From Rhabdornis inornatus (taxonomy: Eukaryota > Chordata > Aves > Passeriformes > Rhabdornithidae): a DNA stretch of 64,000 bases. The notes below the pieces were generated by a model. The model searched no databases. It had not been told where the DNA came from and saw only the letters and a list, made by a program, of their open reading frames with translations. Of the stretch, positions 11,140 to 40,223 are shown piece by piece. Where the stretch lies: assembly GCA_013397075.1 (NCBI GenBank), contig VWZS01009594.1, positions 383,697 to 447,696 on the forward strand. Reading direction: 5' to 3'. Made by a program: the position numbers and the translations under genes. Within the stretch, counting starts at the first letter, position 1. Every line of letters starts with the position of its first letter.

Positions 11140-11754
11140 CCGGCTCTGCTCGAGCCGCCCCGGTGGGCGCGGGCTCGCGGTGACGGTGGCGGCTGCTCCG
11201 CGATCGATGGCGGGACGTGCGGCGTGCTGGGGCCGGGGCTGTGCCGGGGCTGGGGCCGTGCTGCAGCACCCACGATCCTCCATCAGCACCCACGGGCCTT
11301 GGGAGCCCAAGTGGAGCCTGCTCAGGGGGCAGCACCTGTGCCACCAGCGCAGGGGCTCAGCCCTAGGTGTCCTCCAGGCCCCTCCATGGCCACTGACCGC
11401 CGATACCACCCAGCCCAAGCAGCTGGGTCTGTCACCGGCAGAGGACGGCTGAGGCTCGGGCACACGGCCACTGCCACGGTCACAGGTGGCCACGGGCTTG
11501 TCCCCGAGGGGGTCTGGCTGGGGTGTGGGACAGGCAGGAGTGGGACTGGTGGTGCTGGGGCAGCTCCCACAGATGGGCACCACACAGCTTCCATGGACAC
11601 AGCTCCATAGCCAAGCTCCAGAGCCCTTCCCCGGGAGTGCCAACACCCCACGCAGGGGGCTCAGCCCTCAGTTCAGCCCAGGGCCCCCACACCAGGCTCC
11701 CCCGGCCATGCCAGCAGCCCTGTGCCTCACCATGCCCCTGGATCCGCTCGCTCC

Positions 11755-12010
11755 CTCGGCCCCACTAAACTCGTTAGCGGCGGCCGAACGTCAGCCGGGC
11801 GGGAGCGGAGCGCCAAATGCGATTACGGCCCCGTCTCGCTCCCTCCTTCCACCCCCGGCCCCATTTATCGCGGAAGCGGGCGGGAGGGAGACGGAACTGG
11901 CGCTTATCTCGGCCGAGAAATCCCGCTCCGGCCGAGATTTATGGCTGGCTGCGAGGGACTCCAGCGGCACTGCGCAATTACGGAGCGTTTAGAGCACGGC
12001 AGGGTCAGCG
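11755..12010. promoter_or_regulatory. CpG-rich block with perfect 10-base inverted repeat
   Basis: A non-repetitive, CpG-dense island in the intergenic region. Arms ATCTCGGCCG (11906-11915) and CGGCCGAGAT (11929-11938) are perfect reverse complements around a 13-base loop. A GATA-type word (CTTATCT) overlaps the left arm. It could be an enhancer or unannotated promoter; no exon is evident. Confidence 0.35.
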
Positions 12011-12703
12011 CTCGCGTACGGCTCTCCCAGCACAGCTGGAAGAATCGGGGTAGCCGGGTGGGCGCTCCAGCTCAGGGATGCTCCCTGGCGCTGCACAGGG
12101 ACCACCAGGTCTCCCTCTAGGTGGGTGAGACACGGGACCTGCAGGTTCAGACTGGGGCTCAGGGGACAATGGAAGTGGAAGAGTGCCTAGCCCCAAAAAG
12201 GGGCACGTGCTGGCTGGGGACACCCTGGGAAGGTCCCCTTGCCTAAAGGATGGCAGAGGGGACACGCAGTACACTGCCTCACAGGACCAGGGCCAGGCAG
12301 GAGGGTGGGAGCATGCTGGAGGTTGCCAGGGGCTGCAGCACCCACCGTTCTCAAAGTGTGGGGACAAGCAGTGGCAGTGGGGACCCAGAGGGAACGTGCT
12401 GGCCACAGAGAACCACAAGTCCAGGATCACATCCCAGCAAGCCAGACCCACCCTCTGAGGTGCCCAGAGCCAACACTGAGCCACGGCCCCCCTAAGGAAC
12501 GTCATGGCAGGGCTGATGCTCCGAGCAGCTCCTGGAGCAGCTCAGGGATGTTTACTGGGAAAAGCAGGAGCGGCCGGCAGCTCTTCCTGCGTGTGCTGAA
12601 CTTTACAGAGTGCAGCCGTGCCCCGGCATAGGAACAAGCTGGGAGCAGGCTGGGAGGAGCCTTGGGAACAGCCGCGGGATGCAGAGCAGCTGCTGTTCAG
12701 TGT

Positions 12704-12709
12704 TTTATT
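12704..12709 (-). other. Candidate polyadenylation signal of DCAKD
   Basis: Minus-strand AATAAA (plus strand tttatt) lies about 0.7 kb downstream of the DCAKD stop codon. If used, 12704-13422 is the DCAKD 3' UTR; that interval contains a small direct repeat at 13085-13165 and no other feature. Confidence 0.5.
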
Positions 12710-13084
12710 AAAACAAAAGTGAAGATCCAGCACCCGCCTCGCCCAGGCTCGGCTCTCCCACCGGGAAACTGCCGCCGAAGGAAGCTCAAACAGCAGGAAA
12801 TGAGCTTGAACGAGGTAAAGCCCAGCTTGCTACAGGGTGGATCAGAGCCTTGGATCCAAAGGCAAGGGTGACCCACAAGCGATGGCCACAGAAAGAGGGC
12901 AGGGGGGAGGAGCAGCCAGCTGAACACCCGATCCATGTGAACGTGGTGCTGTCCTCCCCCTCGCTGATTTAACAGATTTCCATTAAATCAACATGAAAGA
13001 GGGGAAATCTGAAGTCTAAATTTGCATTAGGAGGGCTGAGCTATGAGGAGGCAATAATAGGGCCTGAGAAGGCACCCAGCCCTG

Positions 13085-13165
13085 GGTAGGAGATTGTCCT
13101 GGAAGACATTAAAGTGAGATTGTACCCAATTAAAGTGAGATTGTCCCAGATTAAAGTGCCTCAGC
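13085..13165. repeat. Short tandem repeat in probable DCAKD 3' UTR
   Basis: Three units of 21-26 bases, each 'gagattgt...attaaagt'. Confidence 0.75.
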
Positions 13166-13422
13166 TCACTGCAGACCCACAACAGAGACCCATATGGGGA
13201 CAAGGGTGTCATCCCACAGGCACAGCTCGTGGGTGAGAACCTGAGCAGGGAGAATGTGCCTGAAAAAACCTCTGGCTGTGTTCACCTTGGGAAGTGTGCA
13301 AGGAGATGCCTCAAACCGCTGTCTGCATTCAGCTGGCAAAGCTCATTAACAGAGGTGGCCTTTCACTGCCCTTTTCAAACAGGGAAATTCAGGCCCCTTC
13401 CCTGACTAAGAGAAAAGGTGAA

Positions 13423-16400
13423 TTAAGAGATGAAATGCCGGATGAGGAGGAACACCAGCCCTCCGAGCCCGGCCACAGCCGTGCCCACGGCCAGCCGTGC
13501 CCAGAGGAAATGCAGGGAATCCTCGAGCTGGGCGTGCAGGCGCAGCACCTGCCTGCGGGTGCTCTCCCGGTCCCCGCAGTTGTCGATGACGTGCGTCGCC
13601 CACTTGCGCTTCTCGTCCAGGGGCAGCTGGGAGCTGATCCGAGCTTCGGCCTCGGCCACGCCCAACCCGTTCCTCTTCATCAGCCGCCCCAGCTGCGTCG
13701 GGGGATCACTGCCGGGCAGAGCAAGGGGCTGAGCTGGGGGTGGGAGGGAACAGGGGGTCTGCCTTCCTCGGGCACCAGGGGGAATCACTGGGATAAAATG
13801 GGAATGAGAGATGTGCCCTCTGTCATTTCACACAGTCAGCCTGCACTTGATCAGCAGAGCCACCACTGCCTGGGCTGTTCTCAGCATTCACACAGCCTGT
13901 AACGGTGCCCCAAACCCTGCCCTGATAGACCATGGGTTGTGGAAGGCCTAAAGGCAGTGAATTCCTCTTTGTGATGGTGCCAGGTTCCAGGGAAAGCTCA
14001 GGAAGGCCCTCATGCACTATAAAGGGAGGTGTCTCAATGGGCTTTGCACCAGAGCTGAAGCTGAACCTTCACCAGAGTGGAGGCACACAATGGTCCCCTC
14101 CGAGAGGGTGGCATTGTCCCTGTCCTCATGGTTCCCAGAGCACTTACCAGTAAACCAGCACTGTGTATTTCATAAACCTGGTCAATCCGCGGGTCTCGAA
14201 GAGCAGAGGGATGTCAAGGATCACGTAGTGGTAGCCTGTGGAAATGGCAATGTTCCCCAAAGAAGGGAACAGTGTTAACCCCCATTCCCAAATCCCTCCT
14301 GCTGCACACACGCCATGGCCAGGAAAAGCAAAGCAAGCAGGAGCTCTATAGCTCCATGATTACAGCTGAGCAGAGCAGAGCCTCCTGGCCCTCCTCCTTC
14401 TCACAGGGAGGAAATGGTTCCAGTCCAAGTTTCCAGAGGAAAAAAAAAAAAAACAACAACCCTAACCTGGCTGCTCCAGACCAAAGGTGAAACTGCAGAA
14501 ATATAATGAGGAGCTGAAATGAGAGCAGCAGTGCCTGGCTGGCAAGAGCAGCAGCCGTGTGCTGTGCTGGCCTCTCCCGGGAAGCAGTGCCCACAGCAGG
14601 ATCTGCTCTCCACTCCTTCTCTTGTCCAAGACTTCACCAGGCTGCAGCCATCTGAGCCAACATTTCCCAGCTCAGCTTTCCTCCCTTTATGAAAAGCTTT
14701 GGCTAAACAGCTCCATTTTTCCAAGGGGGGGTAAGGAAATCCCCGCAGACCTCCTGCAGCTGTGACACTGAAACATGGGGGAGCCTTCAGGCACAGCCCA
14801 AGGGCTGAACCCTCACCAAAACTGTCTGAGTTTGGTTTAAAACCTCTGTCACAACCGAGAGCAGAGCTTGTCACAGTCAGTCACTGTCCCCCTAGTTCTC
14901 CCAGTGCCTCTGCCCTTGGCCAGTATTTGGGGAGGTAGGAGATGCCCTGCTGAGTCTGGGGAGGGGAGGGGAAAGCTCTAAGTCAGGACTTCACTCCCCT
15001 GTGCGCCCCAGTCATGGAGACACCTCAGGTTTTGTTGGTGTTCCCTCTTTATAACCCCCCTGAAACCAAGCTGCCCACAGCAAGTAAAGTCTTGACAAAG
15101 ACATCATCATCCAAGGAGCCACCATTCCACCAGCATCTGCACCCTGAGAGGTTTCTCGCTGCCCTCTGATTTGATCGATCAGAGCTTTCCTTACACAGCG
15201 ATCCTCAGAGACAACATCCAGCTATCCCAAATCATTAAATCCTGACTAATGAGGACAAAGCAGCCTGCTGAAGCCACACAGCACTCTCGCCGAGGGCCAG
15301 GACAGCATCCGCCTCCTGAGCCCGCAGCCCCAAGTTCAAGACTCCATCTCTGGCTCCCGGCATTCCCGCCTGTTGCTTCCTTTGTGCTTCCTCCTCCTCA
15401 CCCCGCAGCAGAGCTTGGCCCCGTGGTGCCCCAGCCTGTTCAGCTCTCTCAGGGCTCAGCTCTGATAAGCACCACGAATCCAGACTGACTCTATTAAAGC
15501 ATCTGTCTGTCTACATGGAGAGCTCCAGAACAGCTGGTGATCTTATCTGGCATTTCCCCAGCCCGGCCTGACAGCTGCATTTGTTCCATTTATCAGGGGG
15601 AATGTGGGACTTTGGAAACCACAGCTGTCAGCCCATTCCTCACCTTATCGACACTCAAAGGGCTCCACAGCTTGCACTGAAGCTGGAGCAGGCTGGGGGC
15701 AGGGAGGGATATTTGGCTGTTTCGGGAATGTGACATTATCCGGTGGGTAATCTCAGCAAAGCTGCTCCAAGGCCCTACAGATACACTTTAAACCGCAGAG
15801 GAAAGCAGTGAAGGGCAGCAGTGAAAGGCAGGAGTGAATCAGGAATGAATCCTCCAAACACTGACACCAAAGGCCACCGAAGACAGAGCACAAAGGCTGT
15901 CACTCAACGTCCCTTCCCTTTCTCTGTTATCCCTGGCCCTCTCCCCACATTCAAACAGAGAAGGCAGAGGGAGCAGGGATGGCTCCTACCAAAGCAGGAG
16001 TCCTGGCAGACCGGACATGGCCTCTTACCGAGTACAAAGTACTTCAGGACCTGCTTCAGCATCTCCTTCAGGATCTCAGGGTGGGTGATGGAGTTCAGCA
16101 GCCGCCGTTTCTCAGGCTGGGAGAAGATAATGTTTCCGAGAGCCTCACGATTTATCTCGCCGTTCTCCAGGAGGATCTCGGTGCCAAAGTGCTGCAGGAT
16201 CTGCTGATGAGCCTTGGAGTGGGGCTGCACCACTGAGAACATCAAACAGCTGGGGGTGAGAGCCAGTTTTACAGCACAGTCGGTGTTTGCATCAGCAATC
16301 ACCCTCAGGTGGGCTTTGCTCATTAACTAACAGAGCTGATGCTCCCATGGCAGCACATCTGCCTCCAGCACATCTGTCCTGGCACCACATCTGCACAGCC

Positions 16401-18335
16401 CAGCAGCTCCTGCCAGAACAGCCCTGCCAGCCCAAGGCCCCTTTAAGGGCTGACACCTGGGAGATCAAAGTCCTGCAGACATTAATTCAACACCACAACC
16501 CTCCTGGCACGTGCTGCTGCTCATCGTGACAAGTCAGCAGGGTGGGCAGGAGGACACGGAGATGGCCACACGCCAAGGCTGGGGCAGGAGCTGGGCTGAG
16601 CCAATTCCCACCAGGGATCAAGCAGGGAGATCCTAAAGGGACCAGGACCAGCTGAAAACTTCAGCACTATGTGGATACTCACTGCTGCAACTTGGCTCTG
16701 GATGCTGCTGAGGTGGTTTTTTTTAACTGTCTTTCACATCAGTCACTAAATTCTTCAGGAAAATGAACACAAAAACCTTCTAAAAGCTCAATCCCCAACC
16801 AGCCCTTGCAGGGGCTCTGACGTTACAAGAGTGTATAACTTTAAAGCCACCAAAAAAAAAATCACCAACAAAAGGGATGAAGCAATAAAACCATAATTAA
16901 GCTCCAGCTGAGGGTAACCACAGTGAAGGACAGACCGCAGATAATCATCTCTCCCAAATCCAGGAACATTGCCACAGGTTGTAACCTCAGGCCAACCTCA
17001 TAAAAGTCTTTAAGACCAATTCTTTTCTCCCATGGAATATCACATGGAGGCAGTTTCAGGACGGGTGAAATCCGTATAGTAAACAAACACATATAAAAAA
17101 GGAATTGGTGCAAAATAAAGTGATTGGCAGAAAACTTTCACAGAGTATCTGTAGTGTTTTCCTACCGTCTCCGAGGGCTTTTAGCACCTCCAGCAAATTT
17201 CCTGCACCTCCAGGGGAATTACAGTGCAATAAAATGTTAAAGCATCACAGCTTTGAGTGGCTACACAGTAAGTTCTTCACCAAACAGAAAAGCTCAGGCA
17301 CTTCCAAATGACACCATTGCACTATGGCTCAGCAGCAGACCCCAAACCTGCTGCATGCAGGATCCACAGCCCTCAGAATCCCAGACTGGTTTTGGGGGAA
17401 AGCTCATCCAGTGCCACCCCCTGCCATGGGCAGGGACACCTTCCACTATCCTGGGTTGCTCCAAGCCCTGTCCAGCCTGACCTTGGACACTTCCAGGGAT
17501 GGGGCAGCCACAGCTGCTCTGGGCAACCTCTGCTCTCCTCGTTATCCTGGTGGGGTGAAGGGATTAACATCTCACAGGTAATCAGGGAAAAGAAGGTCTG
17601 CTCTGGTCTTACTGAATCAGCAGATCTGGCATTCTGGGTCTTTTCTGCAGCCCAAGCAGCACATTCTGAGAGCAGCAAGAGGCAGGTGTGCACAGACCAA
17701 AAGCTCCCCCTGACCTGGGATCTCTGGATCTACTTTTTTTTTTTTTTTTTTTGAGCACATTAGTTTTGTGGTCTGATCTCTAAGTATCACCAGAAAAACA
17801 ACATCCAGCACAGAGGGACATTCTCTTTCAGCCACCAACGTATCTGAGTGACAGGACGGGTGTCCTGGGGCTCAGGGGGCATATCAGACTAGCCAGGGGA
17901 TCCCACTTTACAGGGAACCACATTTATTTTTGCCCAGAGTTGGCTTTCAAAGCTGAGAAGCATCACACACCAGGGGATGGAAACTCAGAACACAGTCTCC
18001 CCATGGTGTTTATTAGGTCATGATCTTCTTTTTTTCTTTATTAAAAATATATCCTAGTTGAAATCCTCCCCGGGGCAGCTGCTCCGCAGTTCCGCGGACT
18101 GGGAAGCAGCAGGGAAACCCTTGTGCGATGTACCCAGAGCACCCTCTGCCGTCAGCGCTTCCCGGCAGCGATCCCGGTTGTCAGGGGAACCTCAGGGAGC
18201 AGGACCAGCTCTGGAAAACTCACCCTGCCTGGCAATAACATCGGCATCGATCACGGCACAGCCCAGCTCCCGCAGCACGGCCACCACCGTGCTTTTCCCC
18301 GATGCGATCCCACCCGAGAGTCCCACCAGGAACAT
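13423..18335 (-). CDS. DCAKD: DCAKD, dephospho-CoA kinase domain-containing protein (four coding exons)
   Basis: A CoaE-like P-loop kinase; the family phosphorylates dephospho-CoA in the last step of CoA synthesis, though the activity of DCAKD itself is less established. Coding exons: 18335-18224, 16232-16029, 14235-14148 and 13708-13423, phases consistent, 229 codons. Residues 8-15 are the Walker A loop GGIASGKS. ILDIPLLFET (third exon) is the conserved CoaE segment. The lid follows with LGRLMKRN (141-148) and THVIDNCGD (173-181). Residues 205-224 form a C-terminal hydrophobic helix, suggesting membrane anchoring as in vertebrate DCAKD and unlike bacterial CoaE. The start is preceded six bases upstream by a good acceptor (CTTCCCTTCCAG), so a non-coding first exon is expected in the CpG island near 21559. 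Start, stop and all splice sites are intact. Confidence 0.95.
14236..16028 (-). other. DCAKD intron between coding exons 2 and 3
   Basis: No exon, RNA gene or large repeat is recognisable here. An A-rich tract (a13 followed by caacaac) sits near 14441. Confidence 0.6.
16233..18223 (-). other. DCAKD intron between coding exons 1 and 2
   Basis: Contains a CR1 fragment at about 17370-17545, a poly-T tract at about 17734-17752 and an A-rich run near 16851. No other gene is apparent. Confidence 0.65.
17370..17545 (-). mobile_element. CR1 LINE 3'-end fragment
   Basis: Plus strand reads like the reverse complement of a CR1 3' end: cagaatcccagactggtttt, then gccatgggcagggacacctt, then 'gctccaagccctgtccagcctg' and 'cacttccagggatggggcag'. 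It is 5'-truncated and diverged, with no coding capacity, and lies in a DCAKD intron. Confidence 0.85.
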
Positions 18336-18699
18336 CGTGCTCTGGAAGGGAAAGAGAAGAGCTGGAAAACGTGCCAGAACAAGGCCATTTTGTTCATGCT
18401 GAGCACATCAAATATTTAGTCCCAAACAGGCAACTTAATTCAAAGCTCATTTTCCTACTTTCTCAGGGTGTCACTGAGACATCAGCAGGATTTTGGCACC
18501 CTCTGAACTGGGTATCCCTGTTCCACAGGCAGGAGGACAGTGTTGGATTAAACAAGGCTTCTCTGGACCCCCCCTAGCTCTGGATGTGCCACTTGAGCCA
18601 GCCCTAAGTTCCTGCAGCTGGTCTATCTGCAGCTCCAGCAACTTCTTCTTCTTTAGCATCTCCACTCATCAAACCAGAGTCCCATCTAGAGCACCCTGA

Positions 18700-19110
18700 A
18701 TCGTGAAATCATGGAATTGTTTGGATTGGAAGAGATCTTAAAGCCATGGGCAAGGACACCTTCCACTATCCCAGGGTGCTCCAAGCCCTGTCCAACCTGG
18801 CCTGGAGCACTTTCAGGGATAGGGCAGCCACAGCTTTTCTGGGCAGCCTGGGCCAGGCCCTCACCATCCTCACAGGGAGGAATTCCTTCCCAATGTTCCA
18901 TCTAGCAGTGGGAAGCAATTTCCCCTCATCCTGTCACTCCAGGCCCGTGTCTAAAGTCCCTCTTGGAGCCCCTTTAGGCACTGGAAGGGGCTCCGAGGTC
19001 TCCCTGGATCCTTCCCTTCTCCAGGTGAACACCCCCAGCTCTCCCAGCCTGGATCCAGAGCAGGGGGCTCCAGCCCTTGACAGATCTCCATGGCATCCTC
19101 TGGACTTGCT
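18700..19110 (-). mobile_element. CR1 LINE 3'-end fragment (longer copy)
   Basis: Begins 'gaaatcatggaattgtttgg' and continues through the CR1 landmarks 'caaggacaccttccactatc', 'tccaacctggcctggagca', 'gggcagccacagc', 'aaagtccctcttggagcccc' and 'ccagctctcccagcctgg'. It is a non-coding relic in the DCAKD 5' intron. Confidence 0.9.
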
Positions 19111-20255
19111 CAGAGAAATCAGGAAATTTCTGGCATGTTTGTTGAGGGTGACCCAGGAGCAGTTTTTTCTTTAGAAAAAGGGCAGAATTCAGACAATATC
19201 TCAGCCAGGACTGGAACACATGAGGCCTGAGGAGAGAGCCCCGCTCAATCCCTGCAGCTGGGCATTGGAACTCAGCCACCTCTGACACCATTGGGACCCA
19301 GAGCCCACAAGGCACTCAGTGAATCCCATTCCCACACCACTGGCAGTCCTAAGGACAGGGAAATCACAGCTCTGAGCAGCAAACTTGTGTCTGTGAGCTG
19401 CCAAACATGGCCCTAAGCACAGATCTGTACTTGCCCTTGGCCTCCAGGCTGGGAGGGGGTTAGTAATGCTGCTCCCATTGCTCTTGACAGACATCTCCCT
19501 GCTCAACCGAGACCCTGCAACCCTCTAAATCCTGCTTGTGTGCTCTCAAAACCAAAAGGTTCAGGCACACAGAGGCAGCTCTGGAGAGCTGAGGGGACTA
19601 CTGTGAGTATCTGCATCCCAAAAATACTCAGCAGGCTGGGTACAGTTCCAGTGCCCCTCCTGCAGCCCCAGCCTAAAGCGTCCAGGCCTTTGTGCAGCCA
19701 AGTCGTGCAAATCCCTGAGGACAGCAGCTCTGACTTTGCTGTCACCTCATCCAGGGTGATACCATGGGTGAGGGCCTGAACCTCCCACAGGCCAGCCTGT
19801 GGCTGTTGCATCTGAGAAGGAATTGACTCCATCACCTTTGGCCAGGAGCCACAGGCTCCTGGTAGTCACCCTTTGGATTCTCCTTGCCCAGATCCTGCTC
19901 CCTCCTGGTAGCCCAACCGCAAAAATCTCAGTCACCATTGATCTGACTCTGGTCTCCCCCCTCCCTCCAGACATCACCAGCACCCCAAAAACTCTGCACA
20001 TAAAGGAACCAGGTACCTACTGCCCACACTGTCCCCCACGAGTGGCACCCAAGGACAGCAGGTGGGAACACGGGGCTGCTGGAGGGCTGAGGATGGGTGA
20101 AAACACAGCACTGCGACCCTTTGGCTAGAAAACAACAAAAAGAGACACTTTAGTCATAATTCAGTCCTACAAACAGGAACCAAACCCACAGTTTGGGGGG
20201 AAGAAGGGGGTGGACAAGTCCTGTGGCAGCTCAGGTAGCTCAGCAGAGGGAAGCA

Positions 20256-20305
20256 GCAGAGCTGGAGCGGAAGCAGCAGAGCTGGAGCAGAAGCAGCAGC
20301 CTCTG
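20256..20305. repeat. 20-base direct repeat 'gaagcagcagagctggagcg'
   Basis: Two near-identical 20-base units and part of a third, within the DCAKD 5' intron. No function is suggested. Confidence 0.8.
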
Positions 20306-21982
20306 CTAGCAGCTCAGGAAGCAGCTCCACTGAGCGTGGACCCAGCCTGCAGCAGCACCACGTGCTCCTTCCCTTCTCCAGACACCAAGACAACAGATGG
20401 GGATAGCTCCAGCAGCAACAAGGAGGGATCCAACGGAATCAGAGAGGGCTAAAATAGTAGCAAACAGCAGTGATTGGGGAGGCTGATGTACATCCCGAGC
20501 AGGACCTGGGCCCCATGGGGAGCCTCTCTGGTGTTACAGGGGGCTTGGAGTGACAGAGGGGCTGTTTATTTATCCCAGCAGGTTAAAATTCTGCCCTCCT
20601 ACCAAGACTTTATACTCGGGCTGCTGCAGCCTGTGAGGAGCAACACTGAACCAGGAGGATCCAGATCACGGCAGTGGAGGCTCCATGTGCCTGTTTTGTA
20701 AAAATTCACTAACAACTGCCCTGCCCTTGTAAACACAGGGCTTTAACTGCAGTAATCCCAGCGTTCTGGCCTCCAGCCTCAGCTGGGACTTGCTCCCAAA
20801 ACCCTGCTATTTCTGTCCCTCTGTCGCATGCCTCCAACACAGGAATTACTGCAGGGGGAAAACAGCCCTTGGAAGGGTTATCTTGGAAACAGGGCCAGCC
20901 AGGGAGCTGAACACTTGTGCTGTCCAAGGGCCTGCACAGATCTCAGGCATCAATATTTAACAAGCTCGAGCTTGAACTGCACACGAGGGGAGAGGCCAGC
21001 CCGCTCCTGCAGATGTTACCAGCAGGAGCCAGAACCAGTTTTCCCCCAAATACACCATTTTTGGGGGATATACTTGGCCTGTTCCAACTAAACCAGACAT
21101 GGGGAAAAACAGAACACGAGCCACAGAGGCTGGTCAGGCTGGAAAACTCGGTGAGCTGTCCCTGCAGTGAGAAATGGGGAGATGCACCCAGGGCACTGAA
21201 GAAATGTTTTTCAAACAATTAAGTGCCCAAAAATTCCCGTGTCCCAACTCCCGCGGGTTTTGAGCACAGCACAAGCTGCCAGCCTCAATTCATCCATCGG
21301 GCAAGCACAGGGATTGGGGATGAGGCTGAACCGTGTCCTCCAGCACCATCCTACACCCGGCCCTCCTCTTGAGCCCATCCTCGTCTCTGGCTGGGGCTGA
21401 GAGAGCTGGTGTTTGGCTCGAGAAGGCTGCAGTTAAAGACAAGAGCCACCAAATACAACGTTTATTAGCGGGAAAAGAGCCACCGCGACAACCACCTTGA
21501 CCCACCCCGCGGAGTGCCGGGGTCACCACGGCCCCCGCCCGCCGCCCTCACCACTCACCCTCTGCCCGGCTTCACACCCGCCGCAGTGTCCCGCGCGCCT
21601 ATTGGCTGGCGGGAAGAGGGGGCGTCTCTCCAAGCCAATCGGCACCGCCCTCATTAGACTCTACCCGCCTCTCAAGCAGGAAGCCGGCGGAGACGCGAGC
21701 ACCGCGACCTCGGCGGGGAACGGGCAAGCGGGGGAACGGGCCGCGGCTCTCCGTCCGGCGGGGTATCCATGCGGCCGCCGGGTGTGAGGGAGCCCTCCCG
21801 CTACCGCTGCCCCGCCCCTGGACACCCCCCAGAGACTGACGGGAATTGTAGTCCCGGTCCCGGCGCAGCCCGGCCCCCGCATGCCCACACAGACTACCAC
21901 TCCCGGCATGCCTCGCGGCCCACCGCCCAATCGCGGCGCGCTTTGTTGCGGGGGTGCGGCACGCGCGGAGGCCCCGTTCAAG

Positions 21983-38204
<16,222 letters not shown>

Positions 38205-38433
38205 GGGAGCCCTTGCCAGGAGAGCATGGAGGAGCTGGGTCTGTGGAGGTGCTGCCCTCATCCTTTCTGCCAAAGCCAGATCCACGCTGGGAGAGGGGGA
38301 CTGGAGCCACCGCCCCCGCTGCCATCAGCTGTCTCCTTGTTTGATTTAACTGCGTCTCATAAAGACATGATCAAGGGAATGTAACTGCTGAAACTAGATC
38401 ATGATTGGCATATAATGGATTTAACGGGTGAAT

Positions 38434-38439
38434 AATAAA
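38434..38439 (+). other. Candidate polyadenylation signal of NMT1
   Basis: AATAAA about 230 bases after the NMT1 stop codon, in an AT-rich stretch (aataataaaagtatatatta). Confidence 0.6.
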
Positions 38440-38444
38440 AGTAT

Positions 38445-39727
38445 ATATTATATATATTTTAAATCTTTCCTGTTCCCAACTGCCATGAGTTGCATTCGGC
38501 TGCTGAAGGTCACCACTGGGCTGCTGGACTGGGACTTTCCTCCATGGAGACAGCTGAGGTTGATGCTGTGGCGACGTGGTGGCTGCTGGCCAAACCCTCC
38601 TGCCTGCCCCGAGGGTGCATCAGGCCCTCCCCTGCTCGGCTCTTTGCCCCGGTTTGCTCCTGACTCCATTAAGCAAGGCCCCTCCCCGCGGGCTCGGGAG
38701 CACGACGAGATTCCTTTCAAAGGGCTATTTGTGCAAGCAATGCCTTGTCCCAGCTCCTGCCCGGCCACAGAGACTCCAACCCTTCCTGCTGGGCTGAGGG
38801 GCAGCAGTGCCCGAAGATCCAGGGGGATTCAGCTCCGGGAGTGTGTCCAGCACACCCCGCTCTGCTCAGACTCCTGGGGCTCCTTCCTCTCAGCCTCCCC
38901 CACGGCGCTGCGAGCACCGGGGGATGCTCCACTGCCACTGCCACACCTCTGGCCTCTCTGCTCAGCTGCTTTTCTCTGGAAGCGTGGAAATATGGACACA
39001 TGCCATTGGCATCACCCCGGGGCTTCAGCCTCCCCAGTCCCCCGGTGCCTCCAGCACCAGCTCCCAGTGTCACCTCATGCTGTGGGATCCGCCGAGGGAA
39101 AGGAAATGTTTTCATGGAAAGCCTTCATCCCATCGAGATCTTTTGGGAGAGGAGTGCCTGGACAGCCTCCTGCCGTGTCATGAACCTTGTCCACCCAGAG
39201 CTCCGAGATGCTCCTGCCCGCCCAGCCAAAGGTTTCCAAAGCTGCACACCAAGGCCAAGACCCCGTCTATGCACTCTCATGCCTCCCTGTCCCTGCGTGT
39301 CCCTGTCACACCCCGTGGCACCACGGGCCCTGAGAGTCTGTGCCCATCCCAGCCTGGACCTGTGGGGCCTCAGTGGAAACCAGGAGCCCATCGCATCCCC
39401 CCTGGCAGTGCCATCACATCCCCCCTGCTCGGGGTCCTGTGTCACCTATGCAAGTACCTCTGTGTCCCCTCCTGTGTCCCTGCTGTCCTGGGCTAGGGGA
39501 GACTGGGTGTGGGTGGGGGACACTCCATGGGACCCTCCCTCTGGACCCCTGGCAGGTTTGAGGCTGCTCCAATGAATCCCCCCAACTTCCATGGGTGCAG
39601 TACCCATGGGTGCTTGGCAGCTCCCCAGGGCACCACTGATTTGGGTGTGGGCTCAGCCCTGATCCACCTACAATGGGCCCCCGGGGGGTGACAGGGACAC
39701 TGGGACAGTTTCTGTTAAAATAAAATC
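38445..39727. other. Intergenic region between convergent NMT1 and PLCD3
   Basis: About 1.3 kb between the two candidate 3' ends. Unique and moderately GC-rich; no gene, array or mobile element recognised. Confidence 0.55.
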
Positions 39728-39733
39728 TTTATT
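39728..39733 (-). other. Candidate polyadenylation signal of PLCD3
   Basis: Minus-strand AATAAA (plus tttatt) about 490 bases past the PLCD3 stop codon. A plus-strand AATAAA sits a few bases away, making the site nearly palindromic between convergent genes. Confidence 0.5.
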
Positions 39734-40223
39734 CGACTGGCTTGATCCCGGGGTGTAAATCTGTGACTGTTGCTGGTGCCAGAGCAGAGGTTGGGAATGT
39801 GTCCCCACCTGGGCACAATGGAGTGACTGGAGGTAGGGTCCCCTCAGGGACTCCAGGGTGATGGCACCGTCCTTGCACCCCAAGAGAGGGGCTGGGATCA
39901 AGCATGGCCAGGACTGGTGAGATTTGCTGTTTGCTGTCACCCATGTCACCCCTGTGGGGCTGTGCTGGGTTGTTGTTGGGGTTTGTCACAGCATCTCTGT
40001 CCCCTCAAGGGGAGGAGCAGGTTGGGTGGCACTGGGGAACAGGGACCCCTTTGGTCCCAGCCCTGTTCCCAGCCCTGCTGTCACCACAGAGAGGTGAGCA
40101 GTGTCCTCGGACTGTCCCCACGCAGGGTGCCCACCCATGGAGGAGCCTGTTGTCCCCCACACAGACACGATGTCCCTCCCATGGGTACCTCGGGGACACA
40201 AGGGTGTCCCTCCTGAGGACATC

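Larger units (their letters stand above)
6534..12703. other. Intergenic region between C1QL1 and DCAKD
   Basis: The two genes are both on the minus strand. This region holds no recognisable gene. It contains tandem repeats (8243-8705, 9355-9540, 10095-10620, 10790-11045), TAAT-rich islands (7425-7475, 9816-9850) and CpG-rich blocks (8735-8830, 11060-11215, 11755-12010) that could be C1QL1 enhancers or promoters. Confidence 0.6.
18342..21558 (-). other. Putative first (5' UTR) intron of DCAKD
   Basis: Bounded by a good minus-strand donor (GTGAGT at 21558-21553) and the acceptor just upstream of the DCAKD start codon. Holds the long CR1 fragment and a short direct repeat; otherwise nothing recognisable. 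Confidence 0.55.

Noticed and set aside
11755..12010. An unannotated promoter with its own gene
   Set aside because: No conserved exon follows on either strand, so I list it only as a candidate regulatory block.
17734..17752. Poly-T tract as the tail of a retrogene or SINE
   Set aside because: No gene-like or tRNA-like body lies beside it and no target-site duplication was seen.
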